Shown: one piece after another, positions 6,685 to 15,066 of the stretch | How the letters are laid out: each line of letters begins with the position of its first letter | Numbering within the stretch: position 1 is the first letter of the stretch | Assembly (NCBI RefSeq): GCF_000718135.1 | Contig: NZ_JOEM01000028.1 | Location: forward strand, 1 to 64,000 | Source of the DNA: Streptomyces cyaneofuscatus | GTDB lineage: Bacteria > Actinomycetota > Actinomycetes > Streptomycetales > Streptomycetaceae | Length of the DNA stretch: 64,000 bases | Direction: 5' to 3' | Translations under genes and position numbers: made by a program | Notes under the pieces: generated by a model | Databases searched by the model: none | The model's input: the letters and a program-made list of their open reading frames with translations, nothing else | What the model was told of the DNA's origin: nothing

Positions 6685-8694
6685 TCAGGACACTGTGGTC
6701 ATCCCATCAGGGCCACCTGCCGGGAGCCGGAGCGTGAAGGTGGAGCCCTCGCCCTCCGTACTGGTCGCGCTCACCGTCCCGCCATGGGCCTCGGCCAGCT
6801 TCCGGACGATGGCGAGGCCGAGGCCGCTGCCTCCCGTACGGCGGCTGCGGGACTTCTCCGCACGCCAGAAACGGTCGAAGATGTACGGGAGGTCTCCGGC
6901 CGGAATGCCGGTCCCGGTGTCCGCCACCTCGATCACCACCTCCCTGGCCCCGGATTCGGAGCCGTCCTCATCCCCGTCTTGGGTCCCGAAGGACCCGTAC
7001 GCCCGCAGCGTCACCCTCCCGCCCGCCGGCGTGTGCCGTACGGCGTTGGAGACCAGGTTCCCCACCGCCTGCCGCAGCCTGACCGGGTCCGCAGGCAGAG
7101 TCGTGGCCGTCCCCGCCCCCGCCTCCACCGTCAGCGTGACCCCCGCCGTCTCCGCGCGCGCCTGGTGCGCGGCGGCGACCTGGCTCAACAGCTCCTCGAC
7201 GCGGACCGGTTCGGGGTGCAGTCGCAGCACCCCCGCGTCGGCCGCGGCGAGGTCCTGGAGGTCGTCGATGATGTGCTGGAGCTGCACCGCCTCCTCAAGG
7301 AGCGAGGAGACGAAGGCCGGATCCGGGTCGGCCAGGCCGTCCTGGGCCGCCTCCAGCCAGCCGCGGATGTTGCTCAGCGGGGTGCGCAGCTCGTGGGCCA
7401 CATCGCTGACCATGGCCTTGCGCTGTTCCTCCAGGCGCGCCCGGTGCGCGGACATGTCGTTGAAGGCGGCGGCGAGCCGGCCGATCTCGTCGTCCCCCGA
7501 GACCGGCACGGAGGCGTGCTCCTCACCGTCCCGCATCCGCTGCGCCGCCCCGGTCAGCGCGTGCAGCGGGCGGACCAGCCGGGCGCCCGCCAGCACCGAG
7601 GCGCCCACGGTCAGCGCCAGGACCAGCGCCGCCGCACCGGCGATCTTCGCGGTGTTGGCGGGCGAGAGGTCGAAGCCGGGCACCGTCGCGCCGCCCTCGT
7701 CCCCGATGAACAGGAGCGCGGGGGAGGCCACGTACGAGCTGAGCTGTTCGCTGCGCGCCGTCCCCACGCAGGAGGCGATGGCCCGGTCGTCCTCCCCGGT
7801 GAACTCCCGGGGCGGCTCGACCGCCGGGGCGGGGGCCGCCTCACGCGCGTCGCTGGGCTCAGGAGCGGGCCGGGGAGCGGGCAGAGGGCCGGGCACGGGT
7901 ACGGCGACCCCCTCGCCCCACGACAGGTCCCGGTTCAGCCGCACCTTCCCTCGGTCCTGGCGCTTCAGGCAGGCGTCGGCCAGGTCGTTGAGCGCGGTGA
8001 GCGCCTTCTTCTCCGTACGGGTGGGCGCGTCCAGGTCCGCCGGATCGCACCGGGTCCCCAGCGCCCGTTCGGGGTCGTTGCCCACCATCTGCACCCGGGG
8101 CCGGCCGCTCGGCCCGACGACCACGTCCGCCGCGATCCCCACCCGGTTCAGGCACACCACCTGCCGGTCGGCGGTCCGCCGCAGCGCCGCCCGCTCGGCC
8201 GCCGGCAGCAGGAACGGCCCCACCGCCCGCGGGTCGATCCGGTCCGCGGCCGTGCCTTTGACCTCGGTGGACCGGGCGGCCAGCACGGTGTCCACGGACA
8301 ACGGGTCGACCACCGCCGACGCCTCCGGCGGCAGCGCGGGCACAGTCGCCGCGGTGGCGGAGTCGGCGAGCGGCTGTCTGCTCTGCGTGGTCAGCGCCAC
8401 GCGCCGGCCCGACTGCTCGGCCAGCTCCCGTACGGTCGCGTCCACCCCGTCCCAGGTCGGGTGGCGGGCCGCGTAACCGAGCAGGGTGTCGTAGATCCGG
8501 GCGTCGGCGGTGAGGTTCTGGCCCTGCTCCTGTTTGATCGCGCCCGAGGTGGTCTGGACGGCGAGCCAGGCCGTGGCCGCCACCGAGCACGCGGCGACCA
8601 GCGCCGACACACCGAGCAGCCGCCCCAGCAGACTCCGCCGCAACGGGACCCGGGAGCGGGCCCGGCCCCCTTCGCCACCCCGGTCCCTACGCAC
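6685..8694 (-). CDS. Sensor histidine kinase (HAMP-HisKA-HATPase)
   Basis: A 669-residue membrane kinase starting at GTG 8694 and overlapping the response regulator gene by 8 bases. Transmembrane helix 1 is about 25-46 and helix 2 about 351-372, enclosing an unusually long extracellular region of about 300 residues containing Cys181, Cys216, Cys242 and Cys309. A HAMP linker follows (about 370-420). The HisKA box is SDVAHELRTPL with phospho-acceptor His434, and the C-terminal HATPase has DTGTGIP and GGSGLGLAIV. With the regulator it forms a classic OmpR-type pair. The ligand is unknown. Its location next to the sortase and surface protein suggests a cell-envelope signal, but that is inference. 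Confidence 0.92.
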   Translation of the reverse strand: MRRDRGGEGGRARSRVPLRRSLLGRLLGVSALVAACSVAATAWLAVQTTSGAIKQEQGQNLTADARIYDTLLGYAARHPTWDGVDATVRELAEQSGRRVALTTQSRQPLADSATAATVPALPPEASAVVDPLSVDTVLAARSTEVKGTAADRIDPRAVGPFLLPAAERAALRRTADRQVVCLNRVGIAADVVVGPSGRPRVQMVGNDPERALGTRCDPADLDAPTRTEKKALTALNDLADACLKRQDRGKVRLNRDLSWGEGVAVPVPGPLPAPRPAPEPSDAREAAPAPAVEPPREFTGEDDRAIASCVGTARSEQLSSYVASPALLFIGDEGGATVPGFDLSPANTAKIAGAAALVLALTVGASVLAGARLVRPLHALTGAAQRMRDGEEHASVPVSGDDEIGRLAAAFNDMSAHRARLEEQRKAMVSDVAHELRTPLSNIRGWLEAAQDGLADPDPAFVSSLLEEAVQLQHIIDDLQDLAAADAGVLRLHPEPVRVEELLSQVAAAHQARAETAGVTLTVEAGAGTATTLPADPVRLRQAVGNLVSNAVRHTPAGGRVTLRAYGSFGTQDGDEDGSESGAREVVIEVADTGTGIPAGDLPYIFDRFWRAEKSRSRRTGGSGLGLAIVRKLAEAHGGTVSATSTEGEGSTFTLRLPAGGPDGMTTVS

Positions 8695-9409
8695 GCCGTG
8701 CGGCCTTCGCCGGGTCGGTCAGCTTGTAGCCGACCCCGAAGACGGTGAGCAGGCGCACCGGCCGCCGGGGAGCGGGCTCGATCTTCTTGCGCAGGTTCAT
8801 GACGTGCACGTCGACCGTCCGGTCGCTGATGTACCGGTCGAAGCCGTGCAGCTCCTCCAGCAGCCGCTGACGGCTGAACACCCGGTCGGGACCGGCCGCC
8901 AGCGCGGCCAGGATCCGGAACTCACCCCGCGTGCACTCCACCGGCTCGCCGTCCACCGTCACCTCGTGCCGCTCCGGATCGACCACGAGGCCGCCCACCC
9001 GCAGAACGTGGTCGTCGGCCGCTGATGCCGCACCGCCCGGCCGCCGGGTGCGGCGCAGCAGCGTACGGACCCGGGCCATCAGCTCACGCGGGCTGTACGG
9101 CTTGGTCATGTAGTCGTCCGCGCCGAGGTCGAGCCCGAGCAGCAGATCGTCCTCCGTGGAGCGGGCGGTCAGCATCAGCACCGGCAGCTCCCGGGCCTCG
9201 GCCCGCAGCACCCGCACCACGTCCAGGCCGTCCGCCCGGGGCATCATGACGTCGAGAACGAGCAGGTCGGGTTCCTGGTGCCGGACGGCGTCGAGCGCGG
9301 CCAGCCCGTCGCCCACGATCCGTACGGCATGTCCTTCCCGTTCCAGATAGCGGCGTACGAGTTCGGCCTGCTTCTCGTCGTCCTCGGCAACTATGACGTC
9401 TGCGCACAC
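8687..9409 (-). CDS. OmpR/PhoB-family response regulator
   Basis: A 240-residue regulator starting at GTG 9409. The receiver domain (1-115) has the acidic pocket AEDDE (residues 8-12), phospho-acceptor Asp53 in LVLDVMMP, Thr81 in MLTAR and Lys103 in MTKPY. The winged-helix DNA-binding domain (about 135-230) has CTRGEFRIL, SDRTVDVHVMNLRKKI and the ending VFGVGYKL. The kinase gene follows with an 8-base overlap. Nothing in the window identifies its operator; the small surface protein and sortase just downstream are plausible targets. Confidence 0.93.
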   Translation of the reverse strand: MCADVIVAEDDEKQAELVRRYLEREGHAVRIVGDGLAALDAVRHQEPDLLVLDVMMPRADGLDVVRVLRAEARELPVLMLTARSTEDDLLLGLDLGADDYMTKPYSPRELMARVRTLLRRTRRPGGAASAADDHVLRVGGLVVDPERHEVTVDGEPVECTRGEFRILAALAAGPDRVFSRQRLLEELHGFDRYISDRTVDVHVMNLRKKIEPAPRRPVRLLTVFGVGYKLTDPAKAARRA

Positions 9410-9530
9410 GCCCCCGATCGTAGAGCGGGGCTACAGTGCGAGGCCGGGGCGGGTTCCGGAACACGGAAGCCGGGAAGGGGACCGGCGCGTTCATCTCGGT
9501 GAGGTGGCCGCACCGGCGGAAGGAGACGGG

Positions 9531-9611
9531 TTGAGCAGCCTCGGTACGGGTGGCGGCGGGACGACGCACAACACGGTGTCGGGGACGCCGTCGTCGTCGG
9601 GCCCCTCCTGA
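9531..9611 (+). CDS. 26-codon ORF, likely the displaced N-terminus of the next gene
   Basis: A TTG start at 9531 follows a good ribosome binding site (AAGGAGA, 9519-9525) and encodes 26 residues ending at TGA 9609-9611. That stop shares one base with the ATG of the NB-ARC gene (TGATG). The peptide contains THNTVSGT. In many actinobacterial NB-ARC/TPR proteins an N-terminal NTxSGTxxGPVVQAGxIxG-like motif is followed by a Pro-rich stretch and the ATPase. Here the second half of that motif (VGPLLMAQHIEGIQLPP) is read in the other frame. The switch falls in the repeat GTCGTCGTCG (9590-9599). It is either a sequencing or natural frameshift, or a leader ORF coupled to the main gene. Confidence 0.5.
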   Translation: MSSLGTGGGGTTHNTVSGTPSSSGPS

Positions 9612-11722
9612 TGGCGCAGCACATCGAGGGCATCCAGCTGCCGCCCGCCCCGCCCGACGCTCCGCCGAGTCAGGGGCCCCCGCCCAGCCGGGTGTTCGTC
9701 AACCGTACGAAGGAACTCACCGATCTGCGGGACGCCGCCCGGGCCCTGGCCGCCGGGCAGGAGCCGGGCGTCCTGATGGTGGTCGGGGTCGGCGGGGTCG
9801 GCAAGACGCAGCTCGTCGCCCAGTCCGTCCGGCGTGAACTCATGCAGTTCTTCCCGCAGGGGCAGCTCTACGTCGACCTGGAGGACCTGCGCCAGGACGG
9901 GGTGGTCGACCTCGCCGCGGTCCTCGGCGGGTTCCTGCGCGCCCTCGGGGTCAACAAGGACTACGTGCCCGGCGGACTCGCCGAGCGCACGGCCCTCTTC
10001 CGGAGCGTCGCCGCGCGCAGCCGCCTCCTGGTGATGGTGGACAACGTCCAGCACGCCCCGGAGGCCCGGGCGCTCGTGCCGCCGCGGGGGCTGCTGGTGG
10101 TGACCGGCCGCCGGGTCCTGCCGTCGCTGCTGATGGACGGGGCCGTCCTGATCGACGTCGCCCCGCTGGACGAGGCGGCCGGGACCGAGCTCGTACGCCG
10201 CTGGTACGCCGACGCGGACGAGGAGACCGCCGCCGACGTCGTACGGCTCTGCGCGGGGCATCCCCTGGCGCTGCGGGCCGCGGTGGAGTGGCTGGCGGCA
10301 CGGCCGCACCTGACCCTGGAGGACGTGGTGCGCGATCTGACGGCCGGGCGGTACGGAACGGGCGACGACGGAGCACGTGAGGCGATGGGGGCGGCCATGG
10401 GCGCGAGCGAGGGAGCCGCCGAGGGCGGCGTGGGTGAGGCGGTCGGGGCCGTGCTGGACTCGGTGGTGGCCGGGGTGTCCGAGGAGACCCGTCACCTCTA
10501 CGGCCTCTTCGGGGTCCTGCCCGGCACGACGGCGACGGCGGACCTGCTGCGGGCCGCTGGTGCCACCCGGGTCGACGAGGGGCTGGGTGAGCTCCTCTCC
10601 TCCCGGCTCGCGGTGCTGGTGGAGTCCGCGGACCGGCCCCGGCGCTACCGGTTGCACGACGTGGTGCGGGCCCACGCCCGGCTGCGCGCACGGGCGTTGC
10701 CCGAAGAGCGGCGGCGGGCCGTCCTGCGGCTCGTCGTGGACTTCTACGCCGACGCGGCGGCCCACGCCGATGCGTCGGTGCTGGGGGACCGGTTCAGGAT
10801 CCAGCCGTCGCCTCTCCGCCCGCTCGCCGAACTCGGCCTGAAAAAACCGCTGTTCACGGGGCGCGCGGAAGCGCTGGAGTGGCTGGACGCGGAGCGCGTC
10901 AACCTCCAGGGCGCCATCCGTGTCGCCGCCGGCCAGGGGTGGCACCAGGAGGTGTGGCGGCTCTGCGAGTCGCTGTGGGCGCTCTACCACAGCCGTAAAC
11001 ACCTCGCCGACTGCGTGGAGTCGGGCCTCCTGGGCATCGAGGCGGCCCAGCACGAGGCGCGCCCCGACGTCGAGATCCGGATGCGGAACCAGGTGGCCCG
11101 GGCCGCTTACGAGCTGGGCGACCTGGACCGTGCGGAGTCCCAACTCGACGCCGCGGCAGGCCTTCTGGAGCTGGCGGGCGACCCGCGGCTGAGCGGCGTC
11201 GTCTGGGAGAGCCGCGGGCTGATCGCGCTGGCGCGCGGCCGGTCGGCGGGGTCGCCGCACGCGGCGGGTGAACGGGCCGAGGAGGCGCGGCAGTTGTTCG
11301 AGCGGGCGCTGGCGGCCAACCGCGCCGTGCCCGACCGGCACGGCGTCGTCGTACAGAGCTACAACGTGGCCCAGGCGCTGCTTGCGGGGGAGCGGTGGAG
11401 CGACGCGCTCGGCGTGCTGGACGAGGCGGCCGAGGTCGCCCGGGCCACCGGAGACGAACCCATGCTGCTCCGGATCGACCTCGTACGGGCCCATGCCTTC
11501 GTCGGGCTCGGCTCGCTGGATCGTGCGGTCACCGCGACGGTGGCGGCGGCCGACCGGGCGGCCGTGCTCAAGCAGTTCGCCAAGCTGGACCAAGCGCTCG
11601 AACTGCTGGCCGCACTCGCCGACCGGGCCGAGGACCGGCCCCTGAGGGCCGCCTGCGAGGAGAAGCTCGGCGCACTGCGGCGGACCATGGGACTGAGGCC
11701 ACCGGCCGCACCCCCGGCCTGA
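9611..11722 (+). CDS. NB-ARC (STAND) ATPase with TPR-like repeats
   Basis: A 703-residue signalling ATPase. The nucleotide-binding domain begins near residue 28 (SRVFVNRTKEL), with Walker A GVGGVGKT (59-66), a Walker B-like LLVMVDNV, and LCAGHPLALRAA typical of the STAND subdomain. A winged-helix region (YRLHDVVRAHAR) follows. The C-terminal 300 residues are helical repeats of TPR type (for example LDRAESQLDAAAGLLELAG and ALGVLDEAAEVARATGD). Proteins of this build act as switches in regulation or antiphage defence. ATG 9611 has no ribosome binding site of its own and overlaps the stop of the small ORF at 9531, so the true start is probably upstream through a frame change. No effector domain is visible. 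Confidence 0.85.
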   Translation: MAQHIEGIQLPPAPPDAPPSQGPPPSRVFVNRTKELTDLRDAARALAAGQEPGVLMVVGVGGVGKTQLVAQSVRRELMQFFPQGQLYVDLEDLRQDGVVDLAAVLGGFLRALGVNKDYVPGGLAERTALFRSVAARSRLLVMVDNVQHAPEARALVPPRGLLVVTGRRVLPSLLMDGAVLIDVAPLDEAAGTELVRRWYADADEETAADVVRLCAGHPLALRAAVEWLAARPHLTLEDVVRDLTAGRYGTGDDGAREAMGAAMGASEGAAEGGVGEAVGAVLDSVVAGVSEETRHLYGLFGVLPGTTATADLLRAAGATRVDEGLGELLSSRLAVLVESADRPRRYRLHDVVRAHARLRARALPEERRRAVLRLVVDFYADAAAHADASVLGDRFRIQPSPLRPLAELGLKKPLFTGRAEALEWLDAERVNLQGAIRVAAGQGWHQEVWRLCESLWALYHSRKHLADCVESGLLGIEAAQHEARPDVEIRMRNQVARAAYELGDLDRAESQLDAAAGLLELAGDPRLSGVVWESRGLIALARGRSAGSPHAAGERAEEARQLFERALAANRAVPDRHGVVVQSYNVAQALLAGERWSDALGVLDEAAEVARATGDEPMLLRIDLVRAHAFVGLGSLDRAVTATVAAADRAAVLKQFAKLDQALELLAALADRAEDRPLRAACEEKLGALRRTMGLRPPAAPPA

Positions 11723-11773
11723 TCCTCTGCCTACCCTGTGGCCTGTCCCCTCACCTCTACCCGGAGCTCCGCG

Positions 11774-13522
11774 TTGTCCTCGGTGCCGTCGCTGCTCAGC
11801 CGTCCGTACGCCCGGTTCCGCCGTGGAGCCCGGCCCGGCCACGACCGGTGGAACACCTGGGACCCGCCGAAGGCGGAGGTGCTCGGGGTGGCGCGGACGC
11901 TCACCTCCGCCACCCGGCTGGTGGACGTCATGCACCTGCTGCGCACCGAGGACGGGATCGAGAAGTTCTTCACGGTCAACCCCGGGTCGGCGTTCGCGGA
12001 CGGGCTGGACTCCTATCTCACCGGGCTCGGCGTCCAGGTGCTGAGCTGGAAGGAGGCCACCCGGCGCTCCTTCGACCTGGCGGTCAGCTGCTCGGTGCAC
12101 CCGACGATGCGCCGGCTCGACGCCCCGCTGATGGTGCTGCCGCACGGCGCGGGGTACAACCGGCTCGTCACCGAGTCGACGGGCGACGCGCTGTCCCCGG
12201 CGGGGCTGTCCCGGCGGGAGCTGATGTGGCGCGGGAAGGTCGTCCCGCAGGCGATCGGCGTCTCGCACCAGGCCCAGATCGACCGGCTCGCCGAGACCTG
12301 CCCCGAGGCCGCCCCGTACGCCCTGGCCGTCGGCGACTGGTGTTTCCAGCGGATCATCGCGAGCATGCCGCACCGGGACCGCTACCGCTCGCGGCTCGGC
12401 GCGGTCGACGGGCGGCGGCTGGTGGTCGTCCACTCCACCTGGAGCCGGCACTCGCTGCTCGGCCGCCATCCGGAGCTGCCGCTGCGCCTGGTCACCTCGC
12501 TCCCGGCGGACGAGTTCGCCGTGGCGGCCGTCTTCCACCCCAACGTGTGGGCCCGGCACAGCCGCCCGGGGGTGCTGGAGCGGCTGGGCGCCGCGATGGA
12601 CGCCGGGCTCATGATCATCCCGCCGCAGGAGGGGTGGCGTGCCGCCGTGGTGGCCAGCGACTGGGTGGTCGGCGACCACGGCAGTACGACGTTCTACTCG
12701 GCCGCCGCCGACCGCGTCACCCTGCTCGCCGCCACGGGCCTCGACGAGCTGGATCCGGCGTCGCCCGCCGCCGCGTTCGGGCAGGAGGCGCCACGCCTGG
12801 ATCCCGACGGTGATGTGTACGCGCAGTTGCTCGCGGCGGCCCGCGGCCACGACCCGGCCGGGCTGCGGCCCGTCGTGGACCGCCAGCTCGCCTCGGTCGA
12901 CACCTCCGGTGAGGTGACCCGGGCCAGGATGTACGCGTTCCTCGCCGGGCGGGGGGTCGGGGTGCCGGACGCGGCCCCACGGCCGCTGCCCGTACCGGCT
13001 CCGGAGCCCGTACGCCGTACCTCCGCCACGGCGTACGACGTGACCGGGGCGTACGACCTCGGGGGTACCGTCGATCTCCGGCGCCGGCCCCTGGTGGCCG
13101 GGCACCACACCGAGGCCCTCGGCTTCTATGCCGTCACGACGGAGGAGAACCATCCCCACTGGCCGCACGCGGCCGAGGTGCTGGCCCGGACGGCCGCGGA
13201 CGCCGAGGTGGCGGCCCTGGACTGGGCTGCCGACGCCGCCGTGCGGTACGAGAACCTCAACGTCCTCGTGGCGCGGTTGGACGGGAGCCGCTGCCTCGTC
13301 CGGCTGCGCGGCGGACGCCAGTTGGAGGCCCGCACGGAACGCTCCTGGGGTGAGCGGAGACCCCTCCTCGACCCGGTCCTGCTGGGATCGGCCGTCAACC
13401 TCTGGATGACCGACGCGGAACGGGTCAAGGACCTCACGGACGGACTGACCTTGCGCACGGGCCGGTGGGAGGTCCGGGTCGCGTTCACCGAGCCGTCGGG
13501 TGGCCCCGGCGGCGGGCTCTGA
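11774..13522 (+). CDS. CDP-glycerol glycerophosphotransferase-like protein
   Basis: A protein of about 582 residues. TTG 11774 is preferred because GGAG lies 7 bases before it; GTG 11738 gives 12 more residues but has no ribosome binding site. I recognise this as a Streptomyces family with a GT-B-like core: a conserved VLPHGAGYNR segment, then VVVHSTWSRHSLLGRH, HPNVWARHSR and VVGDHGSTTFYSAAA. The last resembles the nucleotide-binding loop of TagF/TagB-like CDP-glycerol transferases. A teichoic-acid or capsule-type role is possible, but the family is not biochemically defined as far as I know. The last 130 residues are an extra mixed domain. It starts 51 bases after the NB-ARC gene on the same strand. 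Confidence 0.6.
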   Translation: MSSVPSLLSRPYARFRRGARPGHDRWNTWDPPKAEVLGVARTLTSATRLVDVMHLLRTEDGIEKFFTVNPGSAFADGLDSYLTGLGVQVLSWKEATRRSFDLAVSCSVHPTMRRLDAPLMVLPHGAGYNRLVTESTGDALSPAGLSRRELMWRGKVVPQAIGVSHQAQIDRLAETCPEAAPYALAVGDWCFQRIIASMPHRDRYRSRLGAVDGRRLVVVHSTWSRHSLLGRHPELPLRLVTSLPADEFAVAAVFHPNVWARHSRPGVLERLGAAMDAGLMIIPPQEGWRAAVVASDWVVGDHGSTTFYSAAADRVTLLAATGLDELDPASPAAAFGQEAPRLDPDGDVYAQLLAAARGHDPAGLRPVVDRQLASVDTSGEVTRARMYAFLAGRGVGVPDAAPRPLPVPAPEPVRRTSATAYDVTGAYDLGGTVDLRRRPLVAGHHTEALGFYAVTTEENHPHWPHAAEVLARTAADAEVAALDWAADAAVRYENLNVLVARLDGSRCLVRLRGGRQLEARTERSWGERRPLLDPVLLGSAVNLWMTDAERVKDLTDGLTLRTGRWEVRVAFTEPSGGPGGGL

Positions 13523-13764
13523 GGCGGGCCCTGAAACGGCCCCGGCAGCGGGCTCTGAAGCGGAGGCGACGGGTCCGTGTCGATCTTGTGATCAAACCTG
13601 CGCAGATGTCGTACGGGAGTGGTCGCCGCAAAGGGTCGAGGCGGCCAGGAGCAGGCAGAAAAGGGCGTGATTCCGCCCCGTCGGTTCACGGAACCTCCTT
13701 ATAGTGGTGCCGCGTTGATCGTATGGTCGCAACGCGCGAAGCCGTCGCCACTGGAGTCCGTACG

Positions 13765-15066
13765 ATGACGAACCCCTCGTCCGCCACGCCCGTGCCCCCG
13801 GCCGGTGGAGGCGGTGGCTGCCCCATGGGCTCCGGCAGCGGAGCGGTTCCGCTCAGCGGGCCCGGCTTCCACACCGAACCCCAGGCGCTCTACCGCTCGA
13901 TGCGGCGCGACCACGGCCCCGTCGTCCCGGTCGAGCTGCCCGGCGGATTCCCCGCCTGGCTGGTGATCGGCTACCGGGAACTCCACCAGGTCACCAGCGA
14001 CGGGGAGTTGTACCCCCGGGACGTCTCCCTGTGGAACCAGTGGGAGAACATCCCCGCGGACTGGCCGCTGCTCCCCATGGTGGGCACCCCCATGCCGTCC
14101 ATCTACTTCACCGCCGGAGCCGAGCACCGGCGCCATGTGGAGATGGTCGTCCCCGCGCTCGAAGCGGCCGACCCCTTCGAGATCCGGCAGCACTGCGAGC
14201 AGCTGGCTGACCGGCTCATCGACGCCGTGTGCAGCCGGGGCACCGCCGACCTGGTGGCCGAGTTCGCCGAGCCGCTCCCCGTCCTCGTGCTCGCCCGGCT
14301 CGTCGGCTTCCCCGACGACGAGGGCGCCGACATCGCCCAGGTGCTCAAGGACCTCGCCGACGGCGGGCCCGGCGCCCAGAAGGCCCACCTGCGCTTCGGC
14401 GAGCACATGCACCGGCTCGTCGCGGCCAAGCGGGCGCACCCCGGGGACGACGTGACCTCACGGATGCTCGCCCACCCCGAACCGTTCACCGACGAGGAGT
14501 ACGCGCTCGACCTCATGGCCATCACGGCCGCCGGGCACCTGACCACCGCCGACTGGATCGGCAACTCCACCCGGCTGATGCTCACCGAGGACCAGTTCGC
14601 CGACGCCCTCTCCGGCGGCCGGCACAGCGTCGCCGAAGCCATGAACGAGGTGCTCTGGGAGGACGGCCCGACCCAGATCCTGGCCGGCCGGTGGGCCTCG
14701 CGCGACGCCCGGCTCGGCGGGCAGAACATCGCCCGCGGCGACATGCTGCTCCTCGGCCTCGGCGCCGCCAACGCCGATCCGCACATCCGGCAGCAGGTCA
14801 CGGACCAGGTGGTCCGCTCCGGGCAGGGCGGCAACAGCTCCCACATGGCGTTCAGCCACGGCGAGTACCGCTGCCCCTTCCCCGCGCAGGAGATCGCCGA
14901 GATCATCGCCCGTACCGGCATCGAAGTGCTGCTGGACCGGCTGCCCGACCTCGAACTGGCCGTACCCGCGACGGAGTTGATGCGCAGGCCCTCCGCCTTC
15001 CTGCGCGGGATGACCGCGCTGCCCGTCCGCTTCACCCCCGTACGCACGACAGGAGACGCGTTGTGA
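13765..15066 (+). CDS. Cytochrome P450, CYP157-like, lacking the EXXR motif
   Basis: A 433-residue P450. ATG 13765 has CTGGAG 8 bases before it; GTG 13723 is a weaker upstream choice. The heme loop is FSHGEYRCPFP, with ligand Cys370. The I-helix has AAGHLTTAD (about 255-263). Where the K-helix EXXR should be, the sequence reads NEVLW (294-298), so both Glu and Arg of the motif are displaced or lost. That is a hallmark of the CYP157 group. The N-terminus is Gly/Pro-rich with no membrane anchor. The stop overlaps the next P450 as GTGA, so the two are coupled. CYP157/CYP154 pairs are known from Streptomyces conservons; here no cvnA-D genes precede them. Confidence 0.85.
   Translation: MTNPSSATPVPPAGGGGGCPMGSGSGAVPLSGPGFHTEPQALYRSMRRDHGPVVPVELPGGFPAWLVIGYRELHQVTSDGELYPRDVSLWNQWENIPADWPLLPMVGTPMPSIYFTAGAEHRRHVEMVVPALEAADPFEIRQHCEQLADRLIDAVCSRGTADLVAEFAEPLPVLVLARLVGFPDDEGADIAQVLKDLADGGPGAQKAHLRFGEHMHRLVAAKRAHPGDDVTSRMLAHPEPFTDEEYALDLMAITAAGHLTTADWIGNSTRLMLTEDQFADALSGGRHSVAEAMNEVLWEDGPTQILAGRWASRDARLGGQNIARGDMLLLGLGAANADPHIRQQVTDQVVRSGQGGNSSHMAFSHGEYRCPFPAQEIAEIIARTGIEVLLDRLPDLELAVPATELMRRPSAFLRGMTALPVRFTPVRTTGDAL

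Noticed and set aside
6332..8748. Plus-strand frames of about 690-714 residues opposite the histidine kinase
   Set aside because: The minus-strand kinase has all family motifs and normal codon use; the plus-strand frames are low-complexity shadows.
9491..13168. A 1225-residue open frame on the minus strand
   Set aside because: It is antisense to the NB-ARC and CDP-glycerol-like genes, has no domain or signal, and has the Gly/Arg/His/Val composition expected of the complement of high-GC coding DNA.
13507..13563. GGGCTCTGA/GGGCCCTGA imperfect repeats after the CDP-glycerol-like gene
   Set aside because: Short, degenerate and G/C-biased; likely chance similarity in low-complexity sequence.
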